Shown here piece after piece: positions 55,064 through 64,000 of a stretch of DNA of 64,000 bases (position 1 is the stretch's first letter; the number at the start of each line of letters is the position of its first letter). The stretch spans positions 1-64,000 of the forward strand of contig JAIORJ010000169.1 of the NCBI GenBank assembly GCA_021108185.1, written 5' to 3'. A program made the translations under genes and the position numbers. The notes beneath the pieces are model-generated. The model made no database searches, had not been told where the DNA came from, and worked only from the letters and a program-made list of their open reading frames with translations. Origin of the DNA: Methanococcoides sp. (lineage in GTDB: Archaea > Halobacteriota > Methanosarcinia > Methanosarcinales > Methanosarcinaceae).

Positions 55064-55905
55064 GCCAGCACCTTTTCATTGACGATCTTCTCGAATAGAT
55101 CTGAGAACCTCTCTTTCCATTCAGGCATTTCCTCGACAAAGGGTATACCTTGCGAATATAGTTCAGCGATCCTTTTATTGAGGGGTATTCTCATCAACAC
55201 ATCGATATTTTCCTTGTCACAATATTCCTCTATGATCAAATTTCCCTCCTCGCTCCGGTTTATGATCACCCCGACGGGTATGTTCATAATCTTCACCATT
55301 TCCACTGCGAGACGCAGGTCATGCAATCCAAATGGGGTGGGCTCTGTTACGAGTATGCAGTGATCTGTGTCTTCCAATGTGGTCATAACAGGACATCCGG
55401 TTCCCGGCGGGGAATCGATTATAGTGACAGCATCCGGCTCTATCCATCTTTTGAGCTCTTTTATTACCGGGGATGCCATACTTTCCCCTATATTGAGCAC
55501 CCCTTCATAGAGTCTGGGATGGTCTTCCATATCGGCAGATCTACTGATAATGCCTGTGCATTTTTCCCTTCCTGAAATGGCATGTTCAGGGCAGTCCAGT
55601 ATGCACCCTCCACAACTGTGACATAGTGTGGGGAATATGATCACTTTTTCTGGAAGAGTTGCTATGGCATTGAAACGGCACATTTGGGAACATTTTCCGC
55701 AATATGTGCAAAGTTCCTCATCGATATTCGGAACCGTTATCTTCGAGCTAGCTATGGGCTCAAGTTCTTTATTCAGAAAAAGATTGCAATTTGGTTCTTC
55801 CACATCGCAGTCTACCAGCTGCGAATTAGGTATTGAAAGGGCAAGGTTAACGGCAACGGTGGTTTTACCGGTGCCGCCTTTTCCACTTGCGATAGCTATT
55901 TTCAT
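55060..55905 (-). CDS. MinD/ParA-type ATPase with inserted ferredoxin domain (1)
   Basis: The 281-residue sister protein begins KIAIASGKGGTGKTTVAVNL and carries the cluster motifs CTYCGKCSQMCRFNAI and CHSCGGCILDCPEHAI (about 65-110) and the switch IIDSPPGTGCPVMTTLEDTD. It is upstream of and translationally coupled to the second ATPase, and nine bases after the NifX-like gene at 55915. ATP-driven cluster transfer is the usual proposal for this family. Confidence 0.92.
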   Translation of the reverse strand: MKIAIASGKGGTGKTTVAVNLALSIPNSQLVDCDVEEPNCNLFLNKELEPIASSKITVPNIDEELCTYCGKCSQMCRFNAIATLPEKVIIFPTLCHSCGGCILDCPEHAISGREKCTGIISRSADMEDHPRLYEGVLNIGESMASPVIKELKRWIEPDAVTIIDSPPGTGCPVMTTLEDTDHCILVTEPTPFGLHDLRLAVEMVKIMNIPVGVIINRSEEGNLIIEEYCDKENIDVLMRIPLNKRIAELYSQGIPFVEEMPEWKERFSDLFEKIVNEKVLA

Positions 55906-55914
55906 ATCTCGATT

Positions 55915-56295
55915 TCAGTGTTGGTGATGGTCTTCGTCATGCCCATGGCCCTGACAGACATTTTCGCTGGTCGGGCTGACAAGATTTCCTTCTTTCCAGT
56001 CATTGATGGCTGTCTCAACAGTTCCCTGTGCACCGATAAAAACATCGATTCCATATTCACAGAACATATTTACTGCCTTTTGTCCAAGACCGCCGCAAAG
56101 CATTATGTTCACGCCAAACTTTGAGAGAAGTTCAGGTGGTAATCCGACACCGCCATTATGCTGGCTTGTGTTCTCTACTATCTCTACAGAGTTATTTTCG
56201 ATATCCAGCACAGTATATGTCGGAACCATTCCGAAGTGCTGACCTACGATATCCTCTAATCCGCCATTATTTTCTGAAGGTACACATACTTTCAT
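55915..56295 (-). CDS. NifX/NafY-like cofactor-binding protein (2)
   Basis: The 126-residue protein (VCVPSENNGGLEDIVGQHFG, ELLSKFGVNIMLCGGLGQKA) is a close paralog of the protein at 52474. It differs by a histidine-rich tail, CQGHGHDEDHHQH, which could bind nickel or another metal. It lies nine bases before the first MinD-type ATPase gene and is thus likely its client or donor. Ends TGA. Confidence 0.88.
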   Translation of the reverse strand: MKVCVPSENNGGLEDIVGQHFGMVPTYTVLDIENNSVEIVENTSQHNGGVGLPPELLSKFGVNIMLCGGLGQKAVNMFCEYGIDVFIGAQGTVETAINDWKEGNLVSPTSENVCQGHGHDEDHHQH

Positions 56296-56349
56296 TTTAT
56301 TGCCTCTTATTTTATTTTGATCCGGAAAGTTTCTGTCTTGACCCGGAGT

Positions 56350-56709
56350 TTATCCGTGTTGAGCAGAAGTGGTGGCATCTTCGATAAGATCCAGCTGTCC
56401 TTGCCTGTATTGTGAAACCGTGTCCTCAACTGCGCCATAAATGCCTGTAAATACTTTGATCCCAGCCGCATTTAGCACTGAGAATGCGTTTGGTCCCATC
56501 TTTCCTGTGAGAAGGGCATCAATGCCAAGGGCGGTCAATGCCTGTGCAGCCTTTATGCCTGCACCTCCTTCTGCTAAGGGTCCCGGGTTCTCAAGAGCCT
56601 CATATTTCATGGTATCATCATCTACAATGACAAAGTAAGGGCATCTGCCAAAACGGGGGTCACACTGGCTGAAAAGGTCAGTTCCTCTGGATGTTATGCA
56701 TATTTTCAT
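56350..56709 (-). CDS. NifX/NafY-like cofactor-binding protein (3)
   Basis: The 119-residue protein has a more divergent NifX-like sequence: KICITSRGTDLFSQCDPRFG, RCPYFVIVDDDTMKYEALEN, and ALGIDALLTGKMGPNAFSVL. It begins the minus-strand cluster, with the other NifX-like gene 54 bases downstream. An AT-rich stretch at 56750-56800 is the probable promoter for the whole cluster. Ends TAA. Confidence 0.88.
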   Translation of the reverse strand: MKICITSRGTDLFSQCDPRFGRCPYFVIVDDDTMKYEALENPGPLAEGGAGIKAAQALTALGIDALLTGKMGPNAFSVLNAAGIKVFTGIYGAVEDTVSQYRQGQLDLIEDATTSAQHG

Positions 56710-56869
56710 TATTTCTCACCACTTTGATATTAATGTATTATGCACATAGGTGAGAAATTATTTAATCTTATTGGGAAACACTTATATATTTACTCTCAAT
56801 GGGCAAAAAAGAATCTTCTTTTTTCAAATAGCGGATATTATTTATACAGATGAATGCTGATTACTTCTC

Positions 56870-57667
56870 ATGTTATCCCTCTCTGAAGCTATCATACTTG
56901 GCATTGTACAGGGTCTGGCAGAATGGCTTCCAATAAGCAGTGAAGGCATGACCTCCCTTGTGATGATTACTTTCTTTGACCGTTCCCTTTCTGAAGCGAT
57001 TCCTATCTCTATCTGGCTTCACCTGGGTACGTTGCTTGCAGCTACTGTTTATTTCAGGGATGATGTGAAAACGCTCCTTTCTGGGGTTCCTGATTATGTT
57101 CGTAGCTTCTCTAAAAAAGAGCCTCATGACCCGATCATCAGTTTTCTCCTTATCTCCACGATACTGACGGGGATCGTGGGACTTCCTTTGTTATTGTTCG
57201 TCACCGACAAGGCTGAGATATCCGGTGGCTCTGCAACAGCTGTGATCGGTATAATGTTGATATTTACGGGTCTTCTACAGAGGACGATCTCAAAGGACGT
57301 ATCCCTTGCCAGAATTCCTGGAATGTCCGACTCTCTGGTCGCGGGAGTTTCACAGGGGTTTGCAGCAATACCTGGGGTCAGCCGGTCGGGTATAACGATG
57401 TCCGCACTATTGTTGCGTAAATTCGATGCTGCAGATGCTATAAGGTTGAGCTTTCTCATGAGTATACCTGCAGTGCTGGTGGCAGAGATAGGTGTTGGAC
57501 TGATGGATATGGTCGAACTGAATGTCTACTCTTTTGTAGCTCTGTTCTTCGCTTTTGCTTTCGGTCTGGTGACCATCGACCTTTTCCTGAAAGTCGCGAA
57601 GAAGGTAGATTTCTCTTATTTTTGCATCGGGCTTGGTATTCTGAGTGTTCTGGCCATTTTCCTTTAA
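56870..57667 (+). CDS. uppP: Undecaprenyl-diphosphatase-like membrane phosphatase (UppP/BacA)
   Basis: The 265-residue protein has seven to eight spans and the BacA motifs: IILGIVQGLAEWLPISSEGM near 8-27 and AAIPGVSRSGITMSALLLRK near 164-183, where the conserved glutamate, serine and arginine form the active site. It recycles a polyprenyl diphosphate carrier after glycan transfer; in archaea this would be a dolichol-type lipid. The ATG at 56870 is clear and TAA ends the gene. It converges with mtbA at a shared terminator. Confidence 0.93.
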   Translation: MLSLSEAIILGIVQGLAEWLPISSEGMTSLVMITFFDRSLSEAIPISIWLHLGTLLAATVYFRDDVKTLLSGVPDYVRSFSKKEPHDPIISFLLISTILTGIVGLPLLLFVTDKAEISGGSATAVIGIMLIFTGLLQRTISKDVSLARIPGMSDSLVAGVSQGFAAIPGVSRSGITMSALLLRKFDAADAIRLSFLMSIPAVLVAEIGVGLMDMVELNVYSFVALFFAFAFGLVTIDLFLKVAKKVDFSYFCIGLGILSVLAIFL

Positions 57668-57737
57668 TGTCAGTCTTCCAAATGCAAAGCTCAGTGTATA
57701 ACTATTTTTGAGAATCTAAAAAAAGAAAGTAAAGAAA

Positions 57738-57775
57738 AAAGAATTGGACTTAGTAAGTCCATTTCTCTTCTTTTT
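57738..57775. terminator. Bidirectional hairpin terminator between uppP and mtbA
   Basis: A perfect stem TGGACTT (57745-57751) and AAGTCCA (57755-57761) with a three-base loop is flanked by an A-rich run on the left and a T-rich run on the right. It can end transcription of uppP (plus) and mtbA (minus) alike. Confidence 0.7.
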
Positions 57776-57789
57776 AATATTTGATCTGA

Positions 57790-58824
57790 TTAGTATTTGT
57801 AGCTCTTTGCGACTTCAACCATTGCACGAAGGTGTGCGGTTGGGGTCTGGCTTACAATACCGCATCCAGGTGCGAGAAGTCCCTTGCCGTCGAGTTCCTT
57901 GAGTACTCTCTCGGACTCTGCTGTGACTGTCTCAACATCTGTGTTCCAGAGGCAGTTGACTGGGTCGAGGTTACCGATGATGAGTGCTTTCTCTACCTTT
58001 GATACAGCGGTTGCTGCATTTACGTTCTGATCAACACTGATTGCGTCTACGCCTGCGGACTCCATGATTGCAAGACCTTCTGTTGTGTCACCACAGACGT
58101 GGAGAACTACAGGAACATTGCGTGCGTGCATTGCTTCAACGAGCTTTGCGTGGAATGGTACAACGAATTTCTTGTAGAATTCTCCGCCAATGAGCTGGTA
58201 GCTTGCTGTTGGGTCGATGATGGACAATGTGTCTGCACCGTTGTCGACCTGTGCATTTGCGTATGCGATTGCGAAGTCGGTTGTGAACTCCATGATTGCA
58301 AGACCATACTCTTCCTTTGTCATGATGTCCATGAACCAGGAGTCGCCGGTGATGTGCTGTGCAAGGGAGAAAGGACCGATCATACTGCCGATGATTGGAA
58401 GCTCTGCTCCATACTCTTCTGCTACGATCTTGATGGACTCGAGGACTGTTGAGATTCTCTTTGATGAGTCATTGATGTCATAGCCTTCGAATGGCTTGAG
58501 GTCGTCAAGGCTGTTTACAACGTGGCTGATGACGGATGGCTGCTGTACTCTTGTACCGTCCTTGATGCCACAGCCGAAGAACTCAGCTTCTGCGGTGATG
58601 TCGAAAGGAACACGGACTGCTTCGAATCCAACTTCGGTATGTCCAGCTGCTGCAAGTCCTGCAAGCATCTTTGCATCGTAGTTTGCTTCTGGCCAGGATA
58701 TTCCGGTTGCGTCCATCTGGTCTACGGTACCGGTCTGTGTAACACAGATAGCTGGCATCCTGTCAACTTTCTCGCTCTGATTAAGTACAGCTGCTAATCT
58801 TGTTTTTGGTGTGTATTCAGTCAT
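57790..58824 (-). CDS. mtbA: Methylcobamide:coenzyme M methyltransferase (MtbA)
   Basis: The 344-residue zinc enzyme moves the methyl group from a methylated corrinoid protein to coenzyme M. It is of the uroporphyrinogen-decarboxylase-like fold, with VVLHVCGDTTEGLAIMESAG near 235-254 (HxC zinc ligands) and LLAPGCGIVSQTPTAHLRAM near 315-334 (second cysteine). MtbA serves methylamines and MtaA methanol; the position next to the pyl genes makes MtbA more likely. AGGAG lies nine bases before the ATG. The TATA box and leader are described separately. The methylamine methyltransferase genes that use pyrrolysine are not in this window. Confidence 0.92.
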   Translation of the reverse strand: MTEYTPKTRLAAVLNQSEKVDRMPAICVTQTGTVDQMDATGISWPEANYDAKMLAGLAAAGHTEVGFEAVRVPFDITAEAEFFGCGIKDGTRVQQPSVISHVVNSLDDLKPFEGYDINDSSKRISTVLESIKIVAEEYGAELPIIGSMIGPFSLAQHITGDSWFMDIMTKEEYGLAIMEFTTDFAIAYANAQVDNGADTLSIIDPTASYQLIGGEFYKKFVVPFHAKLVEAMHARNVPVVLHVCGDTTEGLAIMESAGVDAISVDQNVNAATAVSKVEKALIIGNLDPVNCLWNTDVETVTAESERVLKELDGKGLLAPGCGIVSQTPTAHLRAMVEVAKSYKY

Positions 58825-58900
58825 TTAAATATTCTCCTATTGATCAATCCTTTATAATCACTAAAAAGGTACTTAGGCTATGTACTTAGCATATATATAC
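58825..58900 (-). promoter_or_regulatory. mtbA promoter with a doubled 9-base element
   Basis: On the minus strand an ATATATATA box (58891-58899) precedes mtbA by about 67 bases. Just downstream of it CTAAGTAC occurs twice, at 58881-58889 and 58868-58876, with a 13-base period, overlapping the expected start of transcription. This could be an operator. AGGAG at 58834-58838 is the ribosome binding site. The gap to pylD (58901-59030) holds nothing else visible. Confidence 0.55.
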
Positions 58901-59030
58901 CTTTTTATTTGGAAAAAACGCTTGCAATAGTCGCTTTAGACAAGTTTTTTGGTTTTGTCCTGTCAAAGTTTTCTTCGAGTTTTTTGCAAGCTTTCTTCCC
59001 GTTTGTGAACGTGAAATATTCCTCTCTTTT

Positions 59031-59810
59031 TCAGAACACTGAATAGAGCATTGCTGCGGCACCTATGACCAGTGGTTCCATGACCAGGTCGATATCACCG
59101 TTCTCAGCGAGTTCGGGTGGAAGCGCGCAGGGTATCCCTGGCGTCGATACAAGACATCTTTCTGCTATCATTCCTTCCGATATCGTATTGGCGTTAGGGG
59201 TGGCCTCAAAGACCATGGAGAACTTCTTAGGGTTTGCACTATCATAAGCGTTAACCCCAAGCTCTTCAATTGCCTTTTCCATGAATTCGGTGTTCGGGTC
59301 ATAAGCATACACATTGAACCCTTTCTTCACCAGATGTTCGGTACCGGCATAACCTACACGACCAAGACCGATTACCAGCACATCCTTTGATTCCGTGTGT
59401 ATGAACCTTGATGCTATCTCGGAGTAGATCACACCTGTGCATATATGGTTGGCTGCTACCTTTCCGTTTTTCAGATCGTGGGCGATGAACATGTGGTCAT
59501 CCGCCATTAGAAGTATGTCCGCACCATCGGAAACTGCCTGATAATATCCGGTTATGTCGGGATGTTCTGTAATATAACCCTCAAGTCCGAAATATTCGGT
59601 TATTGCGAGCAATGATGAAGAAAAATTGCCTATTATCCCATTGCCTGCTGTTATGGGCACTATTGCAACCTTTTGCGAGGCTGGGCGTGTGCCATAGACC
59701 TCTTCACATATTTCCGTGATGCCCTTTCCGGTAGATGCCTTGATCGTTTCATCGCTCTGTCTAAGCTTGTTCAAAAGATCTTCCAGATCCTCAGGTGTTA
59801 ATAATGCCAT
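59031..59810 (-). CDS. pylD: Pyrrolysine synthase PylD
   Basis: The 259-residue dehydrogenase oxidises the lysine-ornithine-derived amide to a semialdehyde that closes to pyrrolysine. It has an N-terminal helical domain (LTPEDLEDLLNKLRQSDETI) and a Rossmann fold with VLVIGLGRVGYAGTEHLVKK near 140-159 and AYDPNTEF, ending LVMEPLVIGAAAMLYSVF. It overlaps the end of pylC by 13 bases and ends in TGA. This is the last gene of the pyl operon. Confidence is high because all five pyl genes are in order. Confidence 0.97.
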   Translation of the reverse strand: MALLTPEDLEDLLNKLRQSDETIKASTGKGITEICEEVYGTRPASQKVAIVPITAGNGIIGNFSSSLLAITEYFGLEGYITEHPDITGYYQAVSDGADILLMADDHMFIAHDLKNGKVAANHICTGVIYSEIASRFIHTESKDVLVIGLGRVGYAGTEHLVKKGFNVYAYDPNTEFMEKAIEELGVNAYDSANPKKFSMVFEATPNANTISEGMIAERCLVSTPGIPCALPPELAENGDIDLVMEPLVIGAAAMLYSVF

Positions 59811-60904
59811 AAAGCTCCCCTCTCTCCATCAAAATGATCTTCGATCCGCATTATGCCTCTGCTGCGAACCTCTTCTGTACTCTCTATGTCCTTTCCCCTT
59901 GAGATAAGGGTGAACACATCGTTCTCTCCACTTGAATGGAATATCTCAATGTTCTCTTCCTCATGGAATAATTCGTATCGCTCGCCCATGGAGAGTATGT
60001 GCTCTCCCACGGGTATCAATCCTGAACTATCCCACTTCAGATGTTCGAATATACAATATCCTTTCTCAGGCGCCTTTTCGATCTCGGTCACGCCTTCAGT
60101 GAAAGCCTGCATAAGTAATGCGACAAGGTTGATTCCACTTGTGTGGTAGACCACCGTAGGTGTCTGGCTTGGGAATCGTGCATCTATCTCAAGGACCTTC
60201 AATCCTTTTTCAGAAGCAATGGCTTCCACATCCATGATTCCCTTAAGGTTAAGCCCTTGGGCAAGTTTGTATGATATTTCCCTGAACTTCGGGTCATGCT
60301 CTACCGGGGTTATCCTGTGACAGTCATAAGTATCATCGATATGCACCTTCGTTTCCTTCACCACTGCAAAATTTTTGCCGTCCCCGATAATCTCAAGTGA
60401 GACAACATCGCCTTCAAGGTACTCTTCAACAAGCATATCCGGTCCGACATCGGCAAGTTCGCTAACATCATAGATTATGCGTGTGCCAATACTGCTGCTC
60501 TCGCAGGGTGGTTTTACAAAATAAGGTGGTTGCGAAGGTCTGTCGCCAGGGGTCGGTATGTCGATGGAAACAAAATATTCCTTCGAGCGCTTCTTATCCA
60601 TACTGATATGGTACGCATCGAAATCAAAAAGAACAGGACAATCAAGCTTGTTGCTGATGTCCCTTATATAGTTCAGTGTATCGAGGTTCTCATTTACCGG
60701 AATAATGGCATCGACATTCTTTGATACTTCGATGAACCTCTCCGGCTCCTGAGTTATGTCAAAGCATAAAAGCTCATCAACAACATTGCAAATAAGGGGT
60801 TTCTTGTTCTTGTCTATCAGAACAACTCTCATCCCCGCTTTCTTCGCAAGATAGGTCACTTCGAAGCCCTGAAGTTTCCCCCCTATAAGACATACTGTCG
60901 TCAT
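59798..60904 (-). CDS. pylC: Pyrrolysine biosynthesis ligase PylC
   Basis: The 368-residue ATP-grasp enzyme joins 3-methyl-D-ornithine to the epsilon amine of lysine. It starts TTVCLIGGKLQGFEVTYLAK and shows YFVKPPCESSSIGTRIIYDV near 125-144, VEEYLEGDVVSLEIIGDG and LKVLEIDARFPSQTPTVVYH, the ATP- and metal-binding parts. The ATG at 60904 lies one base after the UAG of pylB, so its translation is tied to pylB termination or read-through. Ends TAA. Confidence 0.97.
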   Translation of the reverse strand: MTTVCLIGGKLQGFEVTYLAKKAGMRVVLIDKNKKPLICNVVDELLCFDITQEPERFIEVSKNVDAIIPVNENLDTLNYIRDISNKLDCPVLFDFDAYHISMDKKRSKEYFVSIDIPTPGDRPSQPPYFVKPPCESSSIGTRIIYDVSELADVGPDMLVEEYLEGDVVSLEIIGDGKNFAVVKETKVHIDDTYDCHRITPVEHDPKFREISYKLAQGLNLKGIMDVEAIASEKGLKVLEIDARFPSQTPTVVYHTSGINLVALLMQAFTEGVTEIEKAPEKGYCIFEHLKWDSSGLIPVGEHILSMGERYELFHEEENIEIFHSSGENDVFTLISRGKDIESTEEVRSRGIMRIEDHFDGERGALWHY

Positions 60905-60905
60905 C

Positions 60906-61967
60906 CTATTGCCCCAACAACTTCTCGAAATCGCTTTGTGTGGCAGGTTCCATTCCCATTGTCTTCAGACGGGCGACAACGCTCTTAACATCCCTGTCCC
61001 TCTCGGCATGTTCTCTGTCGTAGTTCACAACGCCTTCAAGGGCTGAATTGGATGAGATTATGGAGGTGACTACATTGGCACCGGAGTTTAGCCTGTGCAC
61101 CATTCCGTCAATACCTTCAAGGTCCAGTGATGCCGGAATGAGCAGGTTTGGATACATCAATCGAAGTATTGAGATCATCTTGAGTTCCGCTTCACTTCCC
61201 TCAACATCCTTTCCTTCAAGAGGTGTGCCTTTTTGAGGCAGGAATGTCATGACCCTTACCATATCTGGATCGGATGTTCCAAGTCCTCTAAGTGAGATAA
61301 GGGTTGATTCTATGTCCGGTTCCACTGCTGTCAGTATGCCGTCCTCAACGCAATAACCTATCCTCTTTGCATGGTTCCTGGAGTTGATCCTCTCTTCAAA
61401 GGATTGTTCCACCCTCAGCTTTCCATAAAGGTCCTTATCATAGGTCTCTTGGTATAGTGCAAGGAAGTCTGCCCCGTTCTCCTTCAACAGCATAAGGGTC
61501 TCATTATCAACAACTCCCGGGGATACCATTATTGGTTTTCCTACTTCTTCCTTCACTGTTCTGACAAGTTCTGCCAGACGTTCAGGATTGTTATGGAAAT
61601 AGGGGTCCTCTCCCATGGTGAGGTCTACCATGTGTATCTCTTCTGTTTTGAGGACCTGGCATATCTTCTTTATGTCCTCAAGTGTCAGGCGATATCTCTC
61701 GATGTCATTCTCACGGTTGTAATAACAGAAAGCGCAATTGTTCTTGCAGTGTGTGGAAAAGTACACGAAACTGTACATGAACACTTTGTTCCCAAAGAAA
61801 TTATCCCGTATGTGGCGTGCCACATAATGCAGTTTTTCCATCTCATCAGGATCGCTTATCTGCAGCATTTCCCTGAGGTTCTCATCGGAAATCTCTGATC
61901 CGGAAATTAACTGCTCAGCATAGTCTTCCAGATCATTTTGGTCCATTTTCTCAAACAAGATGTTCAC
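60906..61967 (-). CDS. pylB: 3-methylornithine synthase PylB, radical SAM; ends in UAG
   Basis: The 353-residue radical SAM enzyme isomerises lysine to 3-methylornithine. The cluster motif is CKNNCAFCYYNRE (CxxxCxxC) near 71-83, followed by YRLTLEDIKKICQVLK. The start is uncertain: GTG at 61967 directly follows pylS, but a TTG three codons later has GAGGTG eight bases before it and may be used. The gene ends in TAG (60906-60908). If this is read as pyrrolysine the chain runs 42 more residues (to TGA at 60777-60779) through the start of pylC in another frame. The length at TAG matches the family, so termination is the default. Confidence 0.95.
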   Translation of the reverse strand: MNILFEKMDQNDLEDYAEQLISGSEISDENLREMLQISDPDEMEKLHYVARHIRDNFFGNKVFMYSFVYFSTHCKNNCAFCYYNRENDIERYRLTLEDIKKICQVLKTEEIHMVDLTMGEDPYFHNNPERLAELVRTVKEEVGKPIMVSPGVVDNETLMLLKENGADFLALYQETYDKDLYGKLRVEQSFEERINSRNHAKRIGYCVEDGILTAVEPDIESTLISLRGLGTSDPDMVRVMTFLPQKGTPLEGKDVEGSEAELKMISILRLMYPNLLIPASLDLEGIDGMVHRLNSGANVVTSIISSNSALEGVVNYDREHAERDRDVKSVVARLKTMGMEPATQSDFEKLLGQ

Positions 61968-61968
61968 C

Positions 61969-63231
<1,263 letters not shown>

Positions 63232-63332
63232 CTATTGCGAAACACTTCATTCTATCATCTTCCTTTTAAAAATTGATGGGTGTCCATCATCATAAATAAA
63301 ATATAATGTCTTAATGGAAATCCATGTCCATT

Positions 63333-63404
63333 TGGCGGAAACTCCGGGAATCTAACCCGGCTGAACGGATTTAGAGTCCGTTCGATCTACATGATCAAGT
63401 CTCC
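63333..63404 (-). tRNA. pylT: tRNA-Pyl (anticodon CUA)
   Basis: The 72-base sequence folds as the pyrrolysine tRNA. Acceptor GGAGACT pairs with AGTTTCC (one G-U), with G73 and CCA encoded at 63333-63335. The D arm is short, the anticodon arm has CTCTAAA with CUA (rc of 63372-63374) in an elongated stem GAACGGA/TCCGTTC, the variable loop is small, and the T arm is CCGGGTTAGATTCCCGG without the TPsiC sequence. These are tRNA-Pyl hallmarks. It heads the pyl operon. Confidence 0.98.
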
Positions 63405-63735
63405 ATGTAGTTATGGGAACATCGGCTTTCCTGACATCTAATGGCAAACACTCTGTATAAGGTCATACATGTGCCGCCACGTATGTAGTATCTTTGATAG
63501 ATGCGGTCCATATTTAAGAATTTCGGGCTAATTGATACGACATCTTGTAATATTGCCTATGAGGCATTTATGGTGACCCTCATATATTGAAATGGAATTG
63601 CCTGTCGATGTGCCTGTGGTACTCGTTTTTGTCCATCTATCTCTTTCCGGTAATTCTTTGGGCGTATCTCCTAAAGCAAACTTTACATAACTTAATATAT
63701 GTTTTCTTCCTATCTTTGCACGATAAAGCGTGGCG
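63405..63735. promoter_or_regulatory. Divergent promoter region of the pyl operon and the cobD-like gene
   Basis: For the plus-strand gene at 63736 a TATA box TTAATATAT lies at 63692-63700, so its mRNA would start about ten bases before the ATG. For the minus-strand pyl operon TTAAATA at 63511-63517 is the best TATA candidate and would give about 80 bases of leader before tRNA-Pyl. A short hairpin (TGCCTATGAGGCA, near 63557-63571) lies between. No further gene is seen. Confidence 0.5.
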
Positions 63736-64000
63736 ATGAATGTGGACAAAAAAATCAATTTACCCCTCAAAAAGCACATAATAGGTCTTGTGCCTGCATC
63801 CCATGGCGGTCTTGTCCGCAAGGCTTCGCAGGAATACGGGATCGCTGAATCTGATATTATCGATATGAGCGCAAGCCTCAATCCTTATGGCAGTCCTTTC
63901 GATCATCCTGAATACGGTCTTGACCTCAAGGCACTTTTTATCAGTGCAAGAGGCGGTATGTACAATTACCCTGACAACCGCTATCTCGACTACAGGGAAG
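63736..64000 (+). CDS. cobD: CobD/HisC-like PLP aminotransferase or decarboxylase, incomplete
   Basis: The 88 visible residues include VPASHGGLVRKASQEYGIAE, IDMSASLNPYGSPFDHPEYG and GGMYNYPDNRYLDYRE. The HGG, D(M/F)S(A/S)(S/N)xNPxG and YPD patterns mark the class I/II aminotransferase fold of L-threonine-O-3-phosphate decarboxylase (CobD), which makes the aminopropanol linker of corrinoids; histidinol-phosphate aminotransferase is related. Corrinoid synthesis suits the methyltransferase genes beside it. Continues beyond the window. Confidence 0.85.
   Translation, partial: MNVDKKINLPLKKHIIGLVPASHGGLVRKASQEYGIAESDIIDMSASLNPYGSPFDHPEYGLDLKALFISARGGMYNYPDNRYLDYRE

Overview
The window is from a methylotrophic methanogenic archaeon of the Methanosarcinaceae. 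The right end carries a complete pyrrolysine operon (pylT-pylS-pylB-pylC-pylD) followed by a methylcobamide:coenzyme M methyltransferase. Elsewhere there are RadA, Cdc48, archaeal SUI1, NreA and a YcaO-TfuA pair of the type that modifies methyl-coenzyme M reductase. TATA-like promoters and archaeal-style surface proteins agree. From memory the PylS sequence and base composition resemble Methanococcoides; no search could be run to confirm this.

Layout. (a) 1-14760: cell-surface and exopolysaccharide region with a glycosyltransferase, a flippase, two long disaggregatase-like beta-helix surface proteins in direct orientation, and between them a polysaccharide deacetylase, an unknown protein with in-frame amber codons and an acyltransferase. 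(b) 15528-23485, all minus strand: an unusual block with a nucleotide-sugar dehydrogenase, a Gfo/Idh/MocA oxidoreductase, a phosphopantetheinyl transferase, an acyl carrier protein, an AMP-forming acyl ligase, a PP-loop amidotransferase, an NAD-synthase-like protein and a FabG-like reductase. It reads as a carrier-protein pathway attached to nucleotide-sugar synthesis. (c) 23584-31032: housekeeping genes (CoaD, RadA, a phosphoglycolate phosphatase-like protein interrupted by one UAG, Cdc48, a sugar epimerase) and a small zinc-binding protein. (d) 31097-32030: three consecutive non-coding units, each with the same operator-to-TATA spacing, a structured body and a U-rich end; nikR lies next to them on the other strand. 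(e) 32710-50869: purine synthesis (PurC, PurL), phosphate uptake, TPR protein, NreA and its regulator, a sensor kinase, SufS, YcaO-TfuA, a DtxR-like regulator, NudC and a membrane protein. (f) 51041-56709: a persulfide dioxygenase-like protein and a seven-gene cluster of NifX-like proteins, two MinD/ferredoxin ATPases, DUF1847 and a metallo-beta-lactamase protein. (g) 56870-64000: UppP, mtbA, the pyl operon and the start of a CobD-like aminotransferase.

Two themes link the regions. First, the cell decodes UAG as pyrrolysine, and several genes here have a UAG followed by an in-frame, protein-like continuation (clearest in the phosphatase at 26467 and the unknown gene at 8379); pylB itself ends in UAG two bases before pylC. 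Second, intergenic space is rich: tandem RNA-like units, small proteins below 50 residues, and repeats produced by tandem duplication.
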